DNA of 64,000 bases from CAJFUR01 sp904420575. Lineage in GTDB: Bacteria; Actinomycetota; Coriobacteriia; Coriobacteriales; Eggerthellaceae. A model generated the notes under the pieces. It ran no database searches. It had not been told where the DNA came from and saw only the letters and a list, made by a program, of their open reading frames with translations. The stretch's first letter is position 1. The number at the start of each line of letters is the position of its first letter. Where the stretch lies: contig OZ221973.1 in the NCBI GenBank assembly GCA_965119745.1, positions 496,001 to 560,000 of the forward strand, written 5' to 3'. The translations under genes were made by a program, and so were the position numbers. Shown here in pieces: positions 41,023 through 49,707 of this stretch.

Positions 41023-42191
41023 CAAAACGCGCCCCCTTCGTTGTTCTTTACCTGGATGGCCTGCGCACACAGGTCGAACGACGCTGACTGTCCCCGGCCG
41101 TCCCCAACCGCCGCGGGAAGCAGACGGACGGAAGCCGTGAGGACATCGACATGCCCGGGCGCCAAGACGGCGTCGGACACGCAGGCGTCCACGCGCTCCA
41201 GCTCCGCAGCGCTCCCGCAGAACAGGACGTCTCCGCCGCGCTTGATGGTGAATTCGAGCGAGGCGGCCAGATCCCCGGTCACGTCGGCCAGGTAAATGCG
41301 GTAGCGCACGTCCGCCGTGCCGGTGTTGGACACCGTGAATTCCTCGGTAGCCGTGCGCCCCGCCTCCAGCGGGACGCCATCGGAGAACACCGGCCGACCC
41401 TCGTTCAGTTCGATGGACACCGTGCCCGTTTCGAACAGGTTGAAGGGAAGCTTTGCGTGCGCGCCGAACGCGGCCCATGCGAACGCGCCGACGGCGCCCA
41501 CGGACACGGCGAGCGCCACCATGCAGGCAAGCAGCTTGCCGCGCCGCGCGCGGCCGAAGCGCCAGACGAGCGCGGCCGCCCCTGCCACAACGGCCAGCAC
41601 CAGCAGGATCGGAAGCAGGGGATCGCCCGTCTTGGGAAGCGGCGCCAGGCTTGCCTGGTCGTCGCCCTGCACGAACCAATGGAGATCCACCACGCAGCGG
41701 GCCGACTGGTTCTCGTTGCCCGCCGACGGGGGCATCTGAGCCGCAACGCGCCACGAAAGCCGGGTGACGCCCGTTTCGCTTTCGGGCACCTCGATGACGA
41801 GAGGAGTCGCTTTCGTCAGCTGGTCGAGCGTTCCTTCGCAGACGGCGGCGCCCGTTGCCGCGTCTTCGATGCGCAGCACAAGCGCGCCTGAAAGCGGCGA
41901 GTCGCATTCGACGGGATCGATCTCGAAGTTCACGTGCAGCGGGGATTCGTGCCGCACGTCCACGGCAACGTCGATGGTTTCTTCGTCACCGGGCAGCATG
42001 CCGGAAAGGGAGAACGGCTCATTGGCGGATGCAGCGTCTTGGGCAAGCACGACGTCGAAGGAGCCCGCGTCGGCGAAGGCTGCCGGCGGACGCAAAGCAA
42101 CCAGGCCCGCCAGGAAAAACACGCACAACGCAACCAAGACGGCCCTATACAGACCGCCCCTCTGGGCTGTTTTTTGTGCCGGGCTTTTCAA
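41022..42191 (-). CDS. Surface protein with internal LPKTGD sorting-type motif and second TasA-like export signal, 389 aa
   Basis: A signal peptide (about 13-40, ending PPAAFA) leads a beta-rich domain (41-180). LPKTGD (185-190), a hydrophobic helix (191-210) and RFGRARRGK (211-219) then form a complete LPXTG-type sorting signal, in the middle of the protein. Immediately after comes a second hydrophobic helix (220-243, ending AFAWAAFGAHA) and a camelysin-like domain (250-389, with EEFTVSNTGTADVRYRIYLA). It looks like two secreted proteins fused in one frame. First gene of the fibre operon. The start codon region has weak ribosome-site similarity. Confidence 0.82.
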   Translation of the reverse strand: MKSPAQKTAQRGGLYRAVLVALCVFFLAGLVALRPPAAFADAGSFDVVLAQDAASANEPFSLSGMLPGDEETIDVAVDVRHESPLHVNFEIDPVECDSPLSGALVLRIEDAATGAAVCEGTLDQLTKATPLVIEVPESETGVTRLSWRVAAQMPPSAGNENQSARCVVDLHWFVQGDDQASLAPLPKTGDPLLPILLVLAVVAGAAALVWRFGRARRGKLLACMVALAVSVGAVGAFAWAAFGAHAKLPFNLFETGTVSIELNEGRPVFSDGVPLEAGRTATEEFTVSNTGTADVRYRIYLADVTGDLAASLEFTIKRGGDVLFCGSAAELERVDACVSDAVLAPGHVDVLTASVRLLPAAVGDGRGQSASFDLCAQAIQVKNNEGGAF

Positions 42192-42387
42192 GGGTCTTCT
42201 TTCGGTGCTTCGTTTAAGGTGTGTTTGACCGAGACCTACGAGACGCCGAGGGCTCGGCCCTTGGAGAAGAGCCGCTTCTTGTAAGATAGGACAAACAGCC
42301 TCAAAAGTAAATCAAAATGTTCGCCAAAAGCGGATTCGTTTGGAAAGTTTTTCCTGTTGGATGCCTCGCTCATGCCGTGCGCGCACC

Positions 42388-42427
42388 AAAAAGAGGGCCG
42401 GCGCCCTTGCGGGTGCGCCGGCCCTCT
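42388..42427 (-). terminator. Intrinsic terminator of guaB
   Basis: A perfect 13-bp stem (42392-42404 with 42415-42427, AGAGGGCCGGCGC and its complement) is followed on the minus strand by a run of five T. It ends 30 nt beyond the guaB stop and separates guaB from the downstream fibre operon. Confidence 0.85.
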
Positions 42428-42456
42428 GTGGTCGTTCGCCTTCAGACGCGCGAAAC

Positions 42457-43977
42457 CTACCGTATGGTGTTGCTCACGTAAGGCGTCTTGTCCTTCAGAA
42501 GCACGTCATGGGCGCCGCCTTCCACGATGGACGTGGAGCTGACCACCGTCAGCTTCGCCTTCTGCTGCAGTTCGGGGATGGTGATCGCGCCGCAGTTGCA
42601 CATGGTGGACTTCACCTTGGAAAGCGTCAGGTCCACGTTGTCCTTCAGGCTGCCCGCGTAGGGCACGTAGGAGTCCACGCCTTCCTCGAACGACATGCCC
42701 TTCTTGTCGCCGCCCAGGTCGTAGCGCTGCCAGTTGCGGGCGCGCGCACTGCCTTCGCCCCAGTATTCCTTCATGTAGTTGCCGTTGATGTTCACCTTGT
42801 TGGTGGGGCTTTCGTCGAAGCGGGCGAAGTAGCGGCCCAGCATGACGAAGTCCGACCCCATGGCCAGCGCCAGCGTCAGGTGATGGTCGTACACGATGCC
42901 GCCGTCCGAGCAGATGGGAATGTAGACGCCCGTCTCTTCGAAGTACTCGTCGCGCGCCTTCGCCACTTCGATGACGGCCGTGGCCTGGCCGCGGCCGATG
43001 CCCTTCTGCTCACGCGTGATGCAGATGGAGCCGCCGCCGATGCCGATCTTGATGAAGTCCGCGCCGGCGTCGGCCAGGAAGCGGAAGCCCTCGGCGTCCA
43101 CCACGTTGCCCGCGCCCACCTTCACGTCGTCGCCGTAGTGTTCGCGGATCCAGGAGAGCGTGAACTTCTGCCAGTCCGAATAGCCTTCCGAGCTGTCGAT
43201 GCACAGCACGTCGGCCCCGGCCTCCACCAGCGCCGGCACGCGCTCGGCGTAGTCGCGCGTGTTGATGCCCGCGCCCACCATGTAGCGCTTGTGGGCGTCC
43301 AGCATCTCGTTGGGGTTCGACTTATGCGAGTCGTAGTCCTTGCGGAACACCATGTACAGGAGCCGGTCGTCGGCGTCCACCACGGGCAGCGAGTTCAGCT
43401 TGTGTTCCCAAATGAGGTCGTTGGCTTCCTTGAGCGAGGTGTCGGCCGGCGCTACGATGAGCTTCTCGCGCGGCGTCATGAAGTCCGCCACCTTGTCGTC
43501 CATGGACATGCGGGACATGCGGTAGTCGCGCCCGGTCACGATGCCCAGCAGCTTGCCGTTGGCCGTGCCGTCGTCGGTCACCGGCATGGTGGAGTGCCCA
43601 TGCTGCTCCTTCAGGGCCACCACGTCGGCCAGCGTCATGTCGGGCGAAAGGTTGGCGTCGCTGGTCACGAACCCGGCCTTGTAGTCCTTCACACGCGCGA
43701 CCATGGCCGCCTGCTCCTCGATGGTCTGCGAGCCGTAGATGAACGACAGGCCGCCTTCGGTCGCCAAGGCGATGGCCATGCCGTCGTCGGACACCGCCTG
43801 CATGATGGCGGAAACCATGGGAATGTTCAGAGAAATGGCCGGCTCTTCGCCGCGGCGGTACTTGACCAGCGGCGTCTTCAGACTCACGTCCTGCGGGATG
43901 CAGCGGCACGACGAATACCCAGGAACCAGCAGGTACTCGTTGAAGGTACGGGACGGTTCGTCGAAATAGTAGGCCAT
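42457..43977 (-). CDS. guaB: IMP dehydrogenase, 506 aa
   Basis: Converts IMP to XMP, the committed step of GMP synthesis. TIM-barrel residues GSICITREQKGIGRGQA hold the catalytic cysteine, and DGGIVYDHHLTLALAMGSDF the phosphate site. Two CBS motifs lie between about residues 95 and 220 (DVVALKEQHGHSTMPVTDDG; ANDLIWEHKLNSLPVVDADD). ICITRE followed by GRGQA rather than PQ is like the minority IMPDH subgroup known from trypanosomatids. ATG 43975-43977 (MAYYFDEPS) has GGAGGAG just upstream, better than the ATG at 43989. Confidence 0.96.
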   Translation of the reverse strand: MAYYFDEPSRTFNEYLLVPGYSSCRCIPQDVSLKTPLVKYRRGEEPAISLNIPMVSAIMQAVSDDGMAIALATEGGLSFIYGSQTIEEQAAMVARVKDYKAGFVTSDANLSPDMTLADVVALKEQHGHSTMPVTDDGTANGKLLGIVTGRDYRMSRMSMDDKVADFMTPREKLIVAPADTSLKEANDLIWEHKLNSLPVVDADDRLLYMVFRKDYDSHKSNPNEMLDAHKRYMVGAGINTRDYAERVPALVEAGADVLCIDSSEGYSDWQKFTLSWIREHYGDDVKVGAGNVVDAEGFRFLADAGADFIKIGIGGGSICITREQKGIGRGQATAVIEVAKARDEYFEETGVYIPICSDGGIVYDHHLTLALAMGSDFVMLGRYFARFDESPTNKVNINGNYMKEYWGEGSARARNWQRYDLGGDKKGMSFEEGVDSYVPYAGSLKDNVDLTLSKVKSTMCNCGAITIPELQQKAKLTVVSSTSIVEGGAHDVLLKDKTPYVSNTIR

Positions 43978-44255
43978 GGACTCCTCCATCTACGGTCGGC
44001 GGGGGCGGTGCAGGGCGGTTCGCCTGCGGCGACGACCCGTCATGCACCCGTTGCTCAGGTGTTACCCGCTATTATAGCCACGCAGCCAGCCCACACGCGG
44101 GGATTCCTGCGAAAAGCCCGAATATGGAGAAATCTCCGGCGCCCTCCTTCTTGCCTCTTATGCGCTCCTTTCGCCTCGGAAAGCCTCGTGACACGTCCTG
44201 CCTTCGTCGGCTGCGATACAATGGCCGGCATAGATACGTCAGGGAGGGCGGCAAT

Positions 44256-45887
44256 ATGAGCGCAGGGCAGGAAAAGGGAAAGCGGAAGACCCGCTTCAGG
44301 CGGGCTGCCGTCGTCGCGGCCATCGTGGTGACGGTCAATGCCGCAGCGCTCGTTGGGATCGGCTTTCACGAAGCGTCGATCATCGACCGCACACTCGCTT
44401 CGGAGGTTGCCGACGTCGAAAGCCGCTTCAACGACGTCATGGAAAACTACGAGCATTCGTTCCTGCTTTTCTCCCAGCTGCTGGCCCGGGAAATCGAGCA
44501 CGACCCCGATCCGGATGCCGTGGAGACCTTTTTGAAAGAGGCGAACGATTCCTTGGCCGCGGTGGAAGGCGACACCTTCGACGGCCTGTACCTGTATTAT
44601 CGGGAACGCTATCTGTACAGCTGGGACACACCCTACTCGGTCTACGAGGAATCGGGATACGTTGCCACCGAACGGCCCTGGTACCAGGCGGCGGCTGCAG
44701 CCCAGGGCGAGGTGGCCTTCACACCTCCGTACATGAGCTATGCGAACAACTACGTCCTTTCCACCATATCTCAGATGCAGCCGGACGGAGAGACCGTGTT
44801 CGCCTACGACATAAAGATGGGCGCCATCCAAGACATCGCGTCTTTGACCAGCTCCCAATTGCCAAGGCAGGTGATGATCTACGACGCCAACGGAACCGTC
44901 ATAGGCAGCACCGAGGAAAGCTATCTGGGAGGAAACCTTTGGGGAACCGCGGAAGATGCCGAAGCGGCCGCAGACGCCGCCGCCCAGCGAGTGGCGGCGG
45001 GCGGTTTCGCCACCGACGAAGATCGGGAAAAAGCCGAGCAGGAGGCGGCGTCCGCCCAGTCCTTCGCGTCGTTTCTCGGCAGCTTTGCGGAAAGCCAGAC
45101 GGCGCTTGCCTCTCATGCGGGAATGGCGTCGTTGCTCTCGGTCGACGGGTCGCTCGAGTACGGGTTCGCTCAGGAAAGGGACGGCTACGGCTTTCTGGTA
45201 TTGGTGCCCGCTAGCACGATGTGGGGCGCCACGGCGGCTTCGTGGCTCGTTCCCCTGCTCCTTCTGGAGTTCCTGCTCGTGTACGTCATCATGCGCGTAT
45301 CGAAGAATCGGAAAAGCCGCCAGCTGCAAGAAGCCTACGTACAGTTGGGCCAGATGCAGCGCCGGCTGGAAATCGCACTCGCGGCGGCTCAAAAGGACGC
45401 CGCAGTCGACGAACTGACCGGCATGATGAATGCGCGCTCCTTCAAGAAGGAGGTCGTTTCGCTGCTCAAAGACATGGACGAAGGAGACCGGGGCATCTTC
45501 ATCATGCTCGACGGCGACCGCTTCAAGGAAGTGAACGACACCTATGGCCACGCGGTGGGCGACGAAGCCATCAAGCTGGCAGCTCAGATGATCGTCGGCC
45601 GTATCCGCACCGTCGACGTGGCGTCCCGCCTGCACGGAGACGAGTTCGCCGTGTTCCTTTCGGGCACCGACGACTACAACGTGGCGAAGAGCCTGTTGGA
45701 AGACGTGAACGAAACCTTGTGCCGCGAAGCGCTCAAGCGCGGGGTGCCGGCGATCACGCTTTCGGCAGGAGCTGCGGCGGCCGCGCGCGGGGACACCTAC
45801 GCGGAACTGTCGCGCAAGGCAGACGAAGCGCTCTACCGCGCCAAGGAGACGCACGACGGGTCGTTCTCGCGCGGCGCTGACGACTAG
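44256..45887 (+). CDS. Membrane diguanylate cyclase with extracellular dCACHE-like sensor, 543 aa
   Basis: Helix 1 (about 14-37), an extracellular sensor of about 300 residues with dCACHE features (TERPWYQAAAAAQGEVAFTP, then YVLSTISQMQ), helix 2 (about 325-350), a short coiled coil and a GGDEF domain. The latter has DELTGMMNARSFKKEV and LDGDRFKEVNDTYGHAVGDE. The active-site loop reads RLHGDEF (His460 in place of the first Gly of GGDEF), so activity is uncertain, although position 1 tolerates some change in known cyclases. GGGAGG precedes the ATG. Confidence 0.9.
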   Translation: MSAGQEKGKRKTRFRRAAVVAAIVVTVNAAALVGIGFHEASIIDRTLASEVADVESRFNDVMENYEHSFLLFSQLLAREIEHDPDPDAVETFLKEANDSLAAVEGDTFDGLYLYYRERYLYSWDTPYSVYEESGYVATERPWYQAAAAAQGEVAFTPPYMSYANNYVLSTISQMQPDGETVFAYDIKMGAIQDIASLTSSQLPRQVMIYDANGTVIGSTEESYLGGNLWGTAEDAEAAADAAAQRVAAGGFATDEDREKAEQEAASAQSFASFLGSFAESQTALASHAGMASLLSVDGSLEYGFAQERDGYGFLVLVPASTMWGATAASWLVPLLLLEFLLVYVIMRVSKNRKSRQLQEAYVQLGQMQRRLEIALAAAQKDAAVDELTGMMNARSFKKEVVSLLKDMDEGDRGIFIMLDGDRFKEVNDTYGHAVGDEAIKLAAQMIVGRIRTVDVASRLHGDEFAVFLSGTDDYNVAKSLLEDVNETLCREALKRGVPAITLSAGAAAAARGDTYAELSRKADEALYRAKETHDGSFSRGADD

Positions 45888-45907
45888 ATTTTTTACGTAA
45901 AGCGTCC

Positions 45908-45959
45908 TTTACATTCTCCGCAAAAGGCGGTATGCTGTATGGAAAGCTAGCTTTCCATA
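45908..45959 (+). promoter_or_regulatory. Promoter and 22-bp perfect palindromic operator of the XRE/membrane-protein pair
   Basis: A -35 box TTTACA (45908-45913), 17 nt, and a -10 box TATGCT (45931-45936) form a near-consensus promoter. Directly after it a perfect 22-bp palindrome spans 45938-45959 (arm TATGGAAAGCT), over the expected start point. A bound regulator there would block initiation. The downstream XRE protein is the likely autoregulator. A smaller palindrome TTTACGTAAA lies at 45892-45901. Confidence 0.7.
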
Positions 45960-45990
45960 TGACAACTTGCATCATGAGGGGAGGAAGCCC

Positions 45991-46200
45991 GTGGACAACC
46001 GCCTGGAAGAACTGCGGAAGGAACGGGGCATCAAGCAAGAGGATCTTGCGCGGGAACTCGGCGTGTCGCGCCAGACCATCAGCTCGCTCGAAAAGGGACG
46101 TTACAACCCTTCGATTTTGCTCGCTTTCAAGATCGCACGGCGATTCGAAATGCGGATCGAAGACGTGTTCATCTATCAGGAGGAAGACCATGAAGAATAA
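45991..46200 (+). CDS. XRE-family regulator, 69 aa
   Basis: A minimal helix-turn-helix protein (NRLEELRKERGIKQEDLARE, LGVSRQTISSLEKGRYNPSI) of the short YozG-like kind that is paired with a membrane protein. A GTG at 45991 is the start, with GGAGG 5 nt upstream. It overlaps the next gene by 11 nt. Confidence 0.88.
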   Translation: MDNRLEELRKERGIKQEDLARELGVSRQTISSLEKGRYNPSILLAFKIARRFEMRIEDVFIYQEEDHEE

Positions 46201-46609
46201 AGGAACTGCCATCGTCACGCTGTCTGCAGGCGTCGTCATCGCGCTCGTGGCGCTCGCGTTCGCACTTGACCTGGGCGGCATCGCCAGCCTGGTGCCCACG
46301 GCGGGCAAAGCCGTCTGGGGCTTCGCAGGCTGCGCCGTGGCGCTCATCGTCTGCGGTGTGGCGGCATTCGCCCACAGGACCACGCCGCAAGAACTGGTCG
46401 AACAGTCCGACGAGCGCAACCAGACCATCGGCAACCTGGCCGCCAGGCGCGCATTCACGCTGTTCAGCGTATTGGTGCCAATTGTGGCTCTCGTGCTGTT
46501 CGTTCTCGACCAGGCATCGCTTGTCGCCGTGCTCGCACTCGTGGGCATCGAAGTGGTCACGTTCGTGGTCTACCTGGCAGCGATAGCCCGCCTGCAAAAA
46601 ACGATGTAG
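46190..46609 (+). CDS. DUF2178-like small membrane protein, 139 aa
   Basis: Four hydrophobic segments with a central conserved-looking loop TTPQELVEQSDERNQTIGNL AARR (about 62-85). DERN-x-x-I in this place, next to a small XRE gene, is the usual hallmark of DUF2178-type pairs. GGAGGAAG lies 3-4 nt before the ATG, within the end of the XRE gene, so translation is coupled. Function unknown; the pair may respond to envelope stress. Confidence 0.75.
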   Translation: MKNKGTAIVTLSAGVVIALVALAFALDLGGIASLVPTAGKAVWGFAGCAVALIVCGVAAFAHRTTPQELVEQSDERNQTIGNLAARRAFTLFSVLVPIVALVLFVLDQASLVAVLALVGIEVVTFVVYLAAIARLQKTM

Positions 46610-46667
46610 GAACAAGCTCTCTGGACGGCTGCGGGGCGAGGCGCCCCTGCGGCCACCGGCCATTCGC

Positions 46668-48071
46668 TCAGCCCAGGCCCAGCCACACCTGCAGGATGGG
46701 AACGTAGCCGGCCACGAACACGATCACGATGAGAGCCGGCAGCACGAAGCGCACATAGCCGCGCGCCCAGCGGGGAAAGCGCAGGCCGGCTCCTGCATCG
46801 GCTTCCTGCAAGAACGCGTCGAACCCCCAGCCGCGCCTCGTCGTGCAGAACAGCAGGAACACGAGCCCGCCCAGCGGCAGCACGTTGTTCGACACCAGGA
46901 AGTCCTCGATGGCCTGGATGTTGCCCACGCCGGGCACCTCCACGCCCGCCCACACGTTGAAGCCGAGCACGCACGGCAGGGACAGCAGCGCGAGCATCAG
47001 GCCATTCACGGCGCACGAGCGTTTGCGCGACCAGCCCCACTGGTCCATGGAGAAGCTCATGATGTTCTCGAACACGGCGATGATCGTCGACAGGGCCGCA
47101 AAGCTCATGAACAGGAAGAACAGCGTGCCCCACAACTGGCCGAGCGGCATCTGGTTGAACACGCTCGGAAGCGTGATGAACACGAGGCCGGGACCCGCCC
47201 CCGGCTCGACGCCGAACGCGAAGCATGCCGGAAAGATGACCAGGCCCGCCATGAGCGCCACGAGGGTGTCGAGCCCCGCAATGCGCACGGCCTCGCCCGT
47301 CAGCCGCCGGTTCTTGTCGATGTAGCTGCCGAAGATGGACATGGAGCCCACGCCGACCGACACCGTGAAGAACGCCTGGCCCATGGCGGCGAACACCGCG
47401 TCGGAAAACGTGGACCACTGCTCTGCGGGCGTGGCGCCTGCAAACAGCTTGCCGAAGTCGGGCATGAGGTAGAAAGCGAGCCCTTCTCCTGCACCCGGCA
47501 ACGTGACCGCGCGCACGCACAGCACCGCCAGCACGGCGAACAGCGAAACCATCATCACCTTGGTGACCCGCTCGATTCCCTTCTGCAGGCCTGCTCGGGT
47601 CACTGCCACGCCTATGGCGACGGCGACCAGCATGAACGCGACCATCTGCAGCGGATCGGCCAAAAGCCCGTCGTACACCGCCGTGACGCCGGCTGCGTCC
47701 TGTCCCTCGAAAGATCCCATCGCGCTGTACGCCATGAAGGCCAGCATCCAGCCCGACACCGTGGTGTAGAACATCATGAGCAGGTAGTTTCCCACCAAGG
47801 CGATCCATTTGAACCGATGCCATCGCGACCCTTGCGGCTCCAATGCGTCGAAGCTGCGCGCGACGCCTTTCTGACTGGCACGGCCAACGGCGAATTCCAT
47901 GATCAGGATGGGAAGCGCGAACACCGCCAAAAACACCAGGAACAGCAGCACGAACGCCGCGCCGCCGTATTGCCCCGTGATGAAGGGGAACCGCCACACG
48001 TTGCCCAACCCGATGGCGCATCCCGCGCTTATCAGTATGAATCCTAACCGGGACCCAAATTTTTCCCGCAC
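46668..48071 (-). CDS. Sodium-dependent (NSS family) amino-acid/neurotransmitter-type symporter, 467 aa
   Basis: LeuT-fold transporter with 11-12 helices. The first helix reads ISAGCAIGLGNVWRFPFITG, the unwound sodium- and substrate-binding signature of NSS proteins. VFAAMGQAFFTVSVGVGSM is helix 6 and FLFMSFAALSTIIAVFENIM helix 8. A GTG start (48069-48071) with AGGAAAC upstream gives the family N-terminus; an ATG further up has no site. Likely substrate is a hydrophobic or aromatic amino acid or amine, not decidable here. Confidence 0.93.
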   Translation of the reverse strand: MREKFGSRLGFILISAGCAIGLGNVWRFPFITGQYGGAAFVLLFLVFLAVFALPILIMEFAVGRASQKGVARSFDALEPQGSRWHRFKWIALVGNYLLMMFYTTVSGWMLAFMAYSAMGSFEGQDAAGVTAVYDGLLADPLQMVAFMLVAVAIGVAVTRAGLQKGIERVTKVMMVSLFAVLAVLCVRAVTLPGAGEGLAFYLMPDFGKLFAGATPAEQWSTFSDAVFAAMGQAFFTVSVGVGSMSIFGSYIDKNRRLTGEAVRIAGLDTLVALMAGLVIFPACFAFGVEPGAGPGLVFITLPSVFNQMPLGQLWGTLFFLFMSFAALSTIIAVFENIMSFSMDQWGWSRKRSCAVNGLMLALLSLPCVLGFNVWAGVEVPGVGNIQAIEDFLVSNNVLPLGGLVFLLFCTTRRGWGFDAFLQEADAGAGLRFPRWARGYVRFVLPALIVIVFVAGYVPILQVWLGLG

Positions 48072-48290
48072 GGACGTTTCCTCGCTTTCAAGGCCTCGAA
48101 AAGGGGGTTCCGCAAGCGCGGGGATCATTGTAGCGCAAAACGGAAGGGACGAGCCGCTTGCCACGCCGCAACGGCCATCGGCACCAGCGGCAGGGCACGG
48201 CGAGCGTAGGGACCGCAGCATGCGGGCGTCACGGCGGCGGGCGCCAAGGCAGCACGCCAAACGCCGACCTGCGCCGCAGGCGGCGGGCCG

Positions 48291-49661
48291 CTAGTTCTCT
48301 CGATAGCGCTTCAGCAGGCGGTGTTTCTTGGTCAGATAGAGCCAGATGCCCGCCGCCGTAACGGTGCATCCCAGCGTGACGACCATGATGCCCGTGACGA
48401 AGTTGCCCCAAGGGAAGCTGGCGGCGACGGTTCCCAAGGCGCTGACGGCGCTGTAGATGAAGGTCGCCACCGAATTGGCGGCTCCGCGCGATTCGGTGCG
48501 GTCTTCCAGCAGGGCGACGAAGCCCTGCGCGCGGAAGACGGCCTCCACAAAGAACAAGGGCACGCTGGCAGCCAGCACGCCCAAGGCGCTCGCGTAGCCG
48601 AAAAGCCCGGTCATCACGCCGGAGATGCCCATGACGACAAGGCATGCCTTCGCGATGGCGTTTTCGCCCACGCGTCCGGAAAGCCGCAGGTACACGAAGG
48701 GCGAAAGCACGCCGACCCCCGCCGTGAACGCGTAGAAGGCGCTGTAGCCCACGTACCCGATGGCGAACTGTTCCAAGTAGATGTACGAGCTCACGGCCAG
48801 AAACGCCATCATGGGCATGCCGACGAGCGCCAGCACCAGCGTGGTTCCCAGAAAGCCGGGTTCCCTGCAGACGGGCACCATGCTGCGCAGGTTGGCGGCC
48901 ATGCCCGTGGTCAGGCGTTCGGAGGCGGGCAACGTCTCGTCGAGCAGCAGAACCGCCACCAGCGAGGCCGCCCCCAGAACGGCGAGCAGCACGAAGATGG
49001 CGTGCCAGGTGAACAGCGTCATCATGAGCGATCCGAGGAAGGGGGCGGCCACGGGGCCGATGATGGGAAGCGCCTGCATGATGGTCATGGCACGGTCGAA
49101 CGCCTTGCCGCGGTAGCTGTCCGTCACCACGGTGATCAGCATGGTCATCATGGCGCCGCATCCCAGTCCTTCGGGAATGCGGAACAGGACAAGCAACCCG
49201 ATGCTGGGCGCAAGCGCGCACAGGGCCGAAAAGACGAAGAACAGCGCGCCGCTGACGACGAGGACGGGCTTGCGCCCGAAACGGTCGCTGAGCGTGCCGC
49301 TGACCAGCTGTCCGAGCGCCATGGCGAGCAGGAACGGGAACAACACCAGGTTCGTGACGCTGCTGGAGGCGCCGAACTCCGCCGATATGGAGGGGAGCGC
49401 GGGGATGACCGCGTCGTAGGCTATCCACAGCACCATGGTGATGCACGCGCAAGCTGCCAGCAGAGACGCGCTCGTGAAGAACCGCTGTGGCTGCGCGAGG
49501 GATTCCCGCCTGCGCGAGCGGACGGCCTCATGCCGACCTTGTGGCTGGTCGAGTTGCCGCCGTGCAGGCTGTTTCCCGCTTTCTTCCTCTTGTTGCGCTC
49601 GCAGCGGTTCCACGCTCCCTTGGCCGTCTGGCACGGCGGCCGGCTTGTCGTTCGGCTTCAT
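48291..49661 (-). CDS. Bcr/CflA-type MFS drug exporter, 456 aa
   Basis: Twelve helices with a DHA1 motif GTLSDRFGRKPVLVVSG after helix 2 and an early YDAVIPALPSISAEFGASSS typical of Bcr/CflA. The first 60 residues are an unusual hydrophilic Gln/Arg-rich extension before the first helix (EESGKQPARRQLDQPQGRHE), so the true start may lie near residue 60, although the ATG at 49661 is the first clear one. Proton-driven efflux of drugs or metabolites is expected. Confidence 0.88.
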   Translation of the reverse strand: MKPNDKPAAVPDGQGSVEPLRAQQEEESGKQPARRQLDQPQGRHEAVRSRRRESLAQPQRFFTSASLLAACACITMVLWIAYDAVIPALPSISAEFGASSSVTNLVLFPFLLAMALGQLVSGTLSDRFGRKPVLVVSGALFFVFSALCALAPSIGLLVLFRIPEGLGCGAMMTMLITVVTDSYRGKAFDRAMTIMQALPIIGPVAAPFLGSLMMTLFTWHAIFVLLAVLGAASLVAVLLLDETLPASERLTTGMAANLRSMVPVCREPGFLGTTLVLALVGMPMMAFLAVSSYIYLEQFAIGYVGYSAFYAFTAGVGVLSPFVYLRLSGRVGENAIAKACLVVMGISGVMTGLFGYASALGVLAASVPLFFVEAVFRAQGFVALLEDRTESRGAANSVATFIYSAVSALGTVAASFPWGNFVTGIMVVTLGCTVTAAGIWLYLTKKHRLLKRYREN

Positions 49662-49707
49662 ATGTTCCAGTTTCGCTCTCTTGGGTTCCCCGCGCGTCTT
49701 CTGCCCG

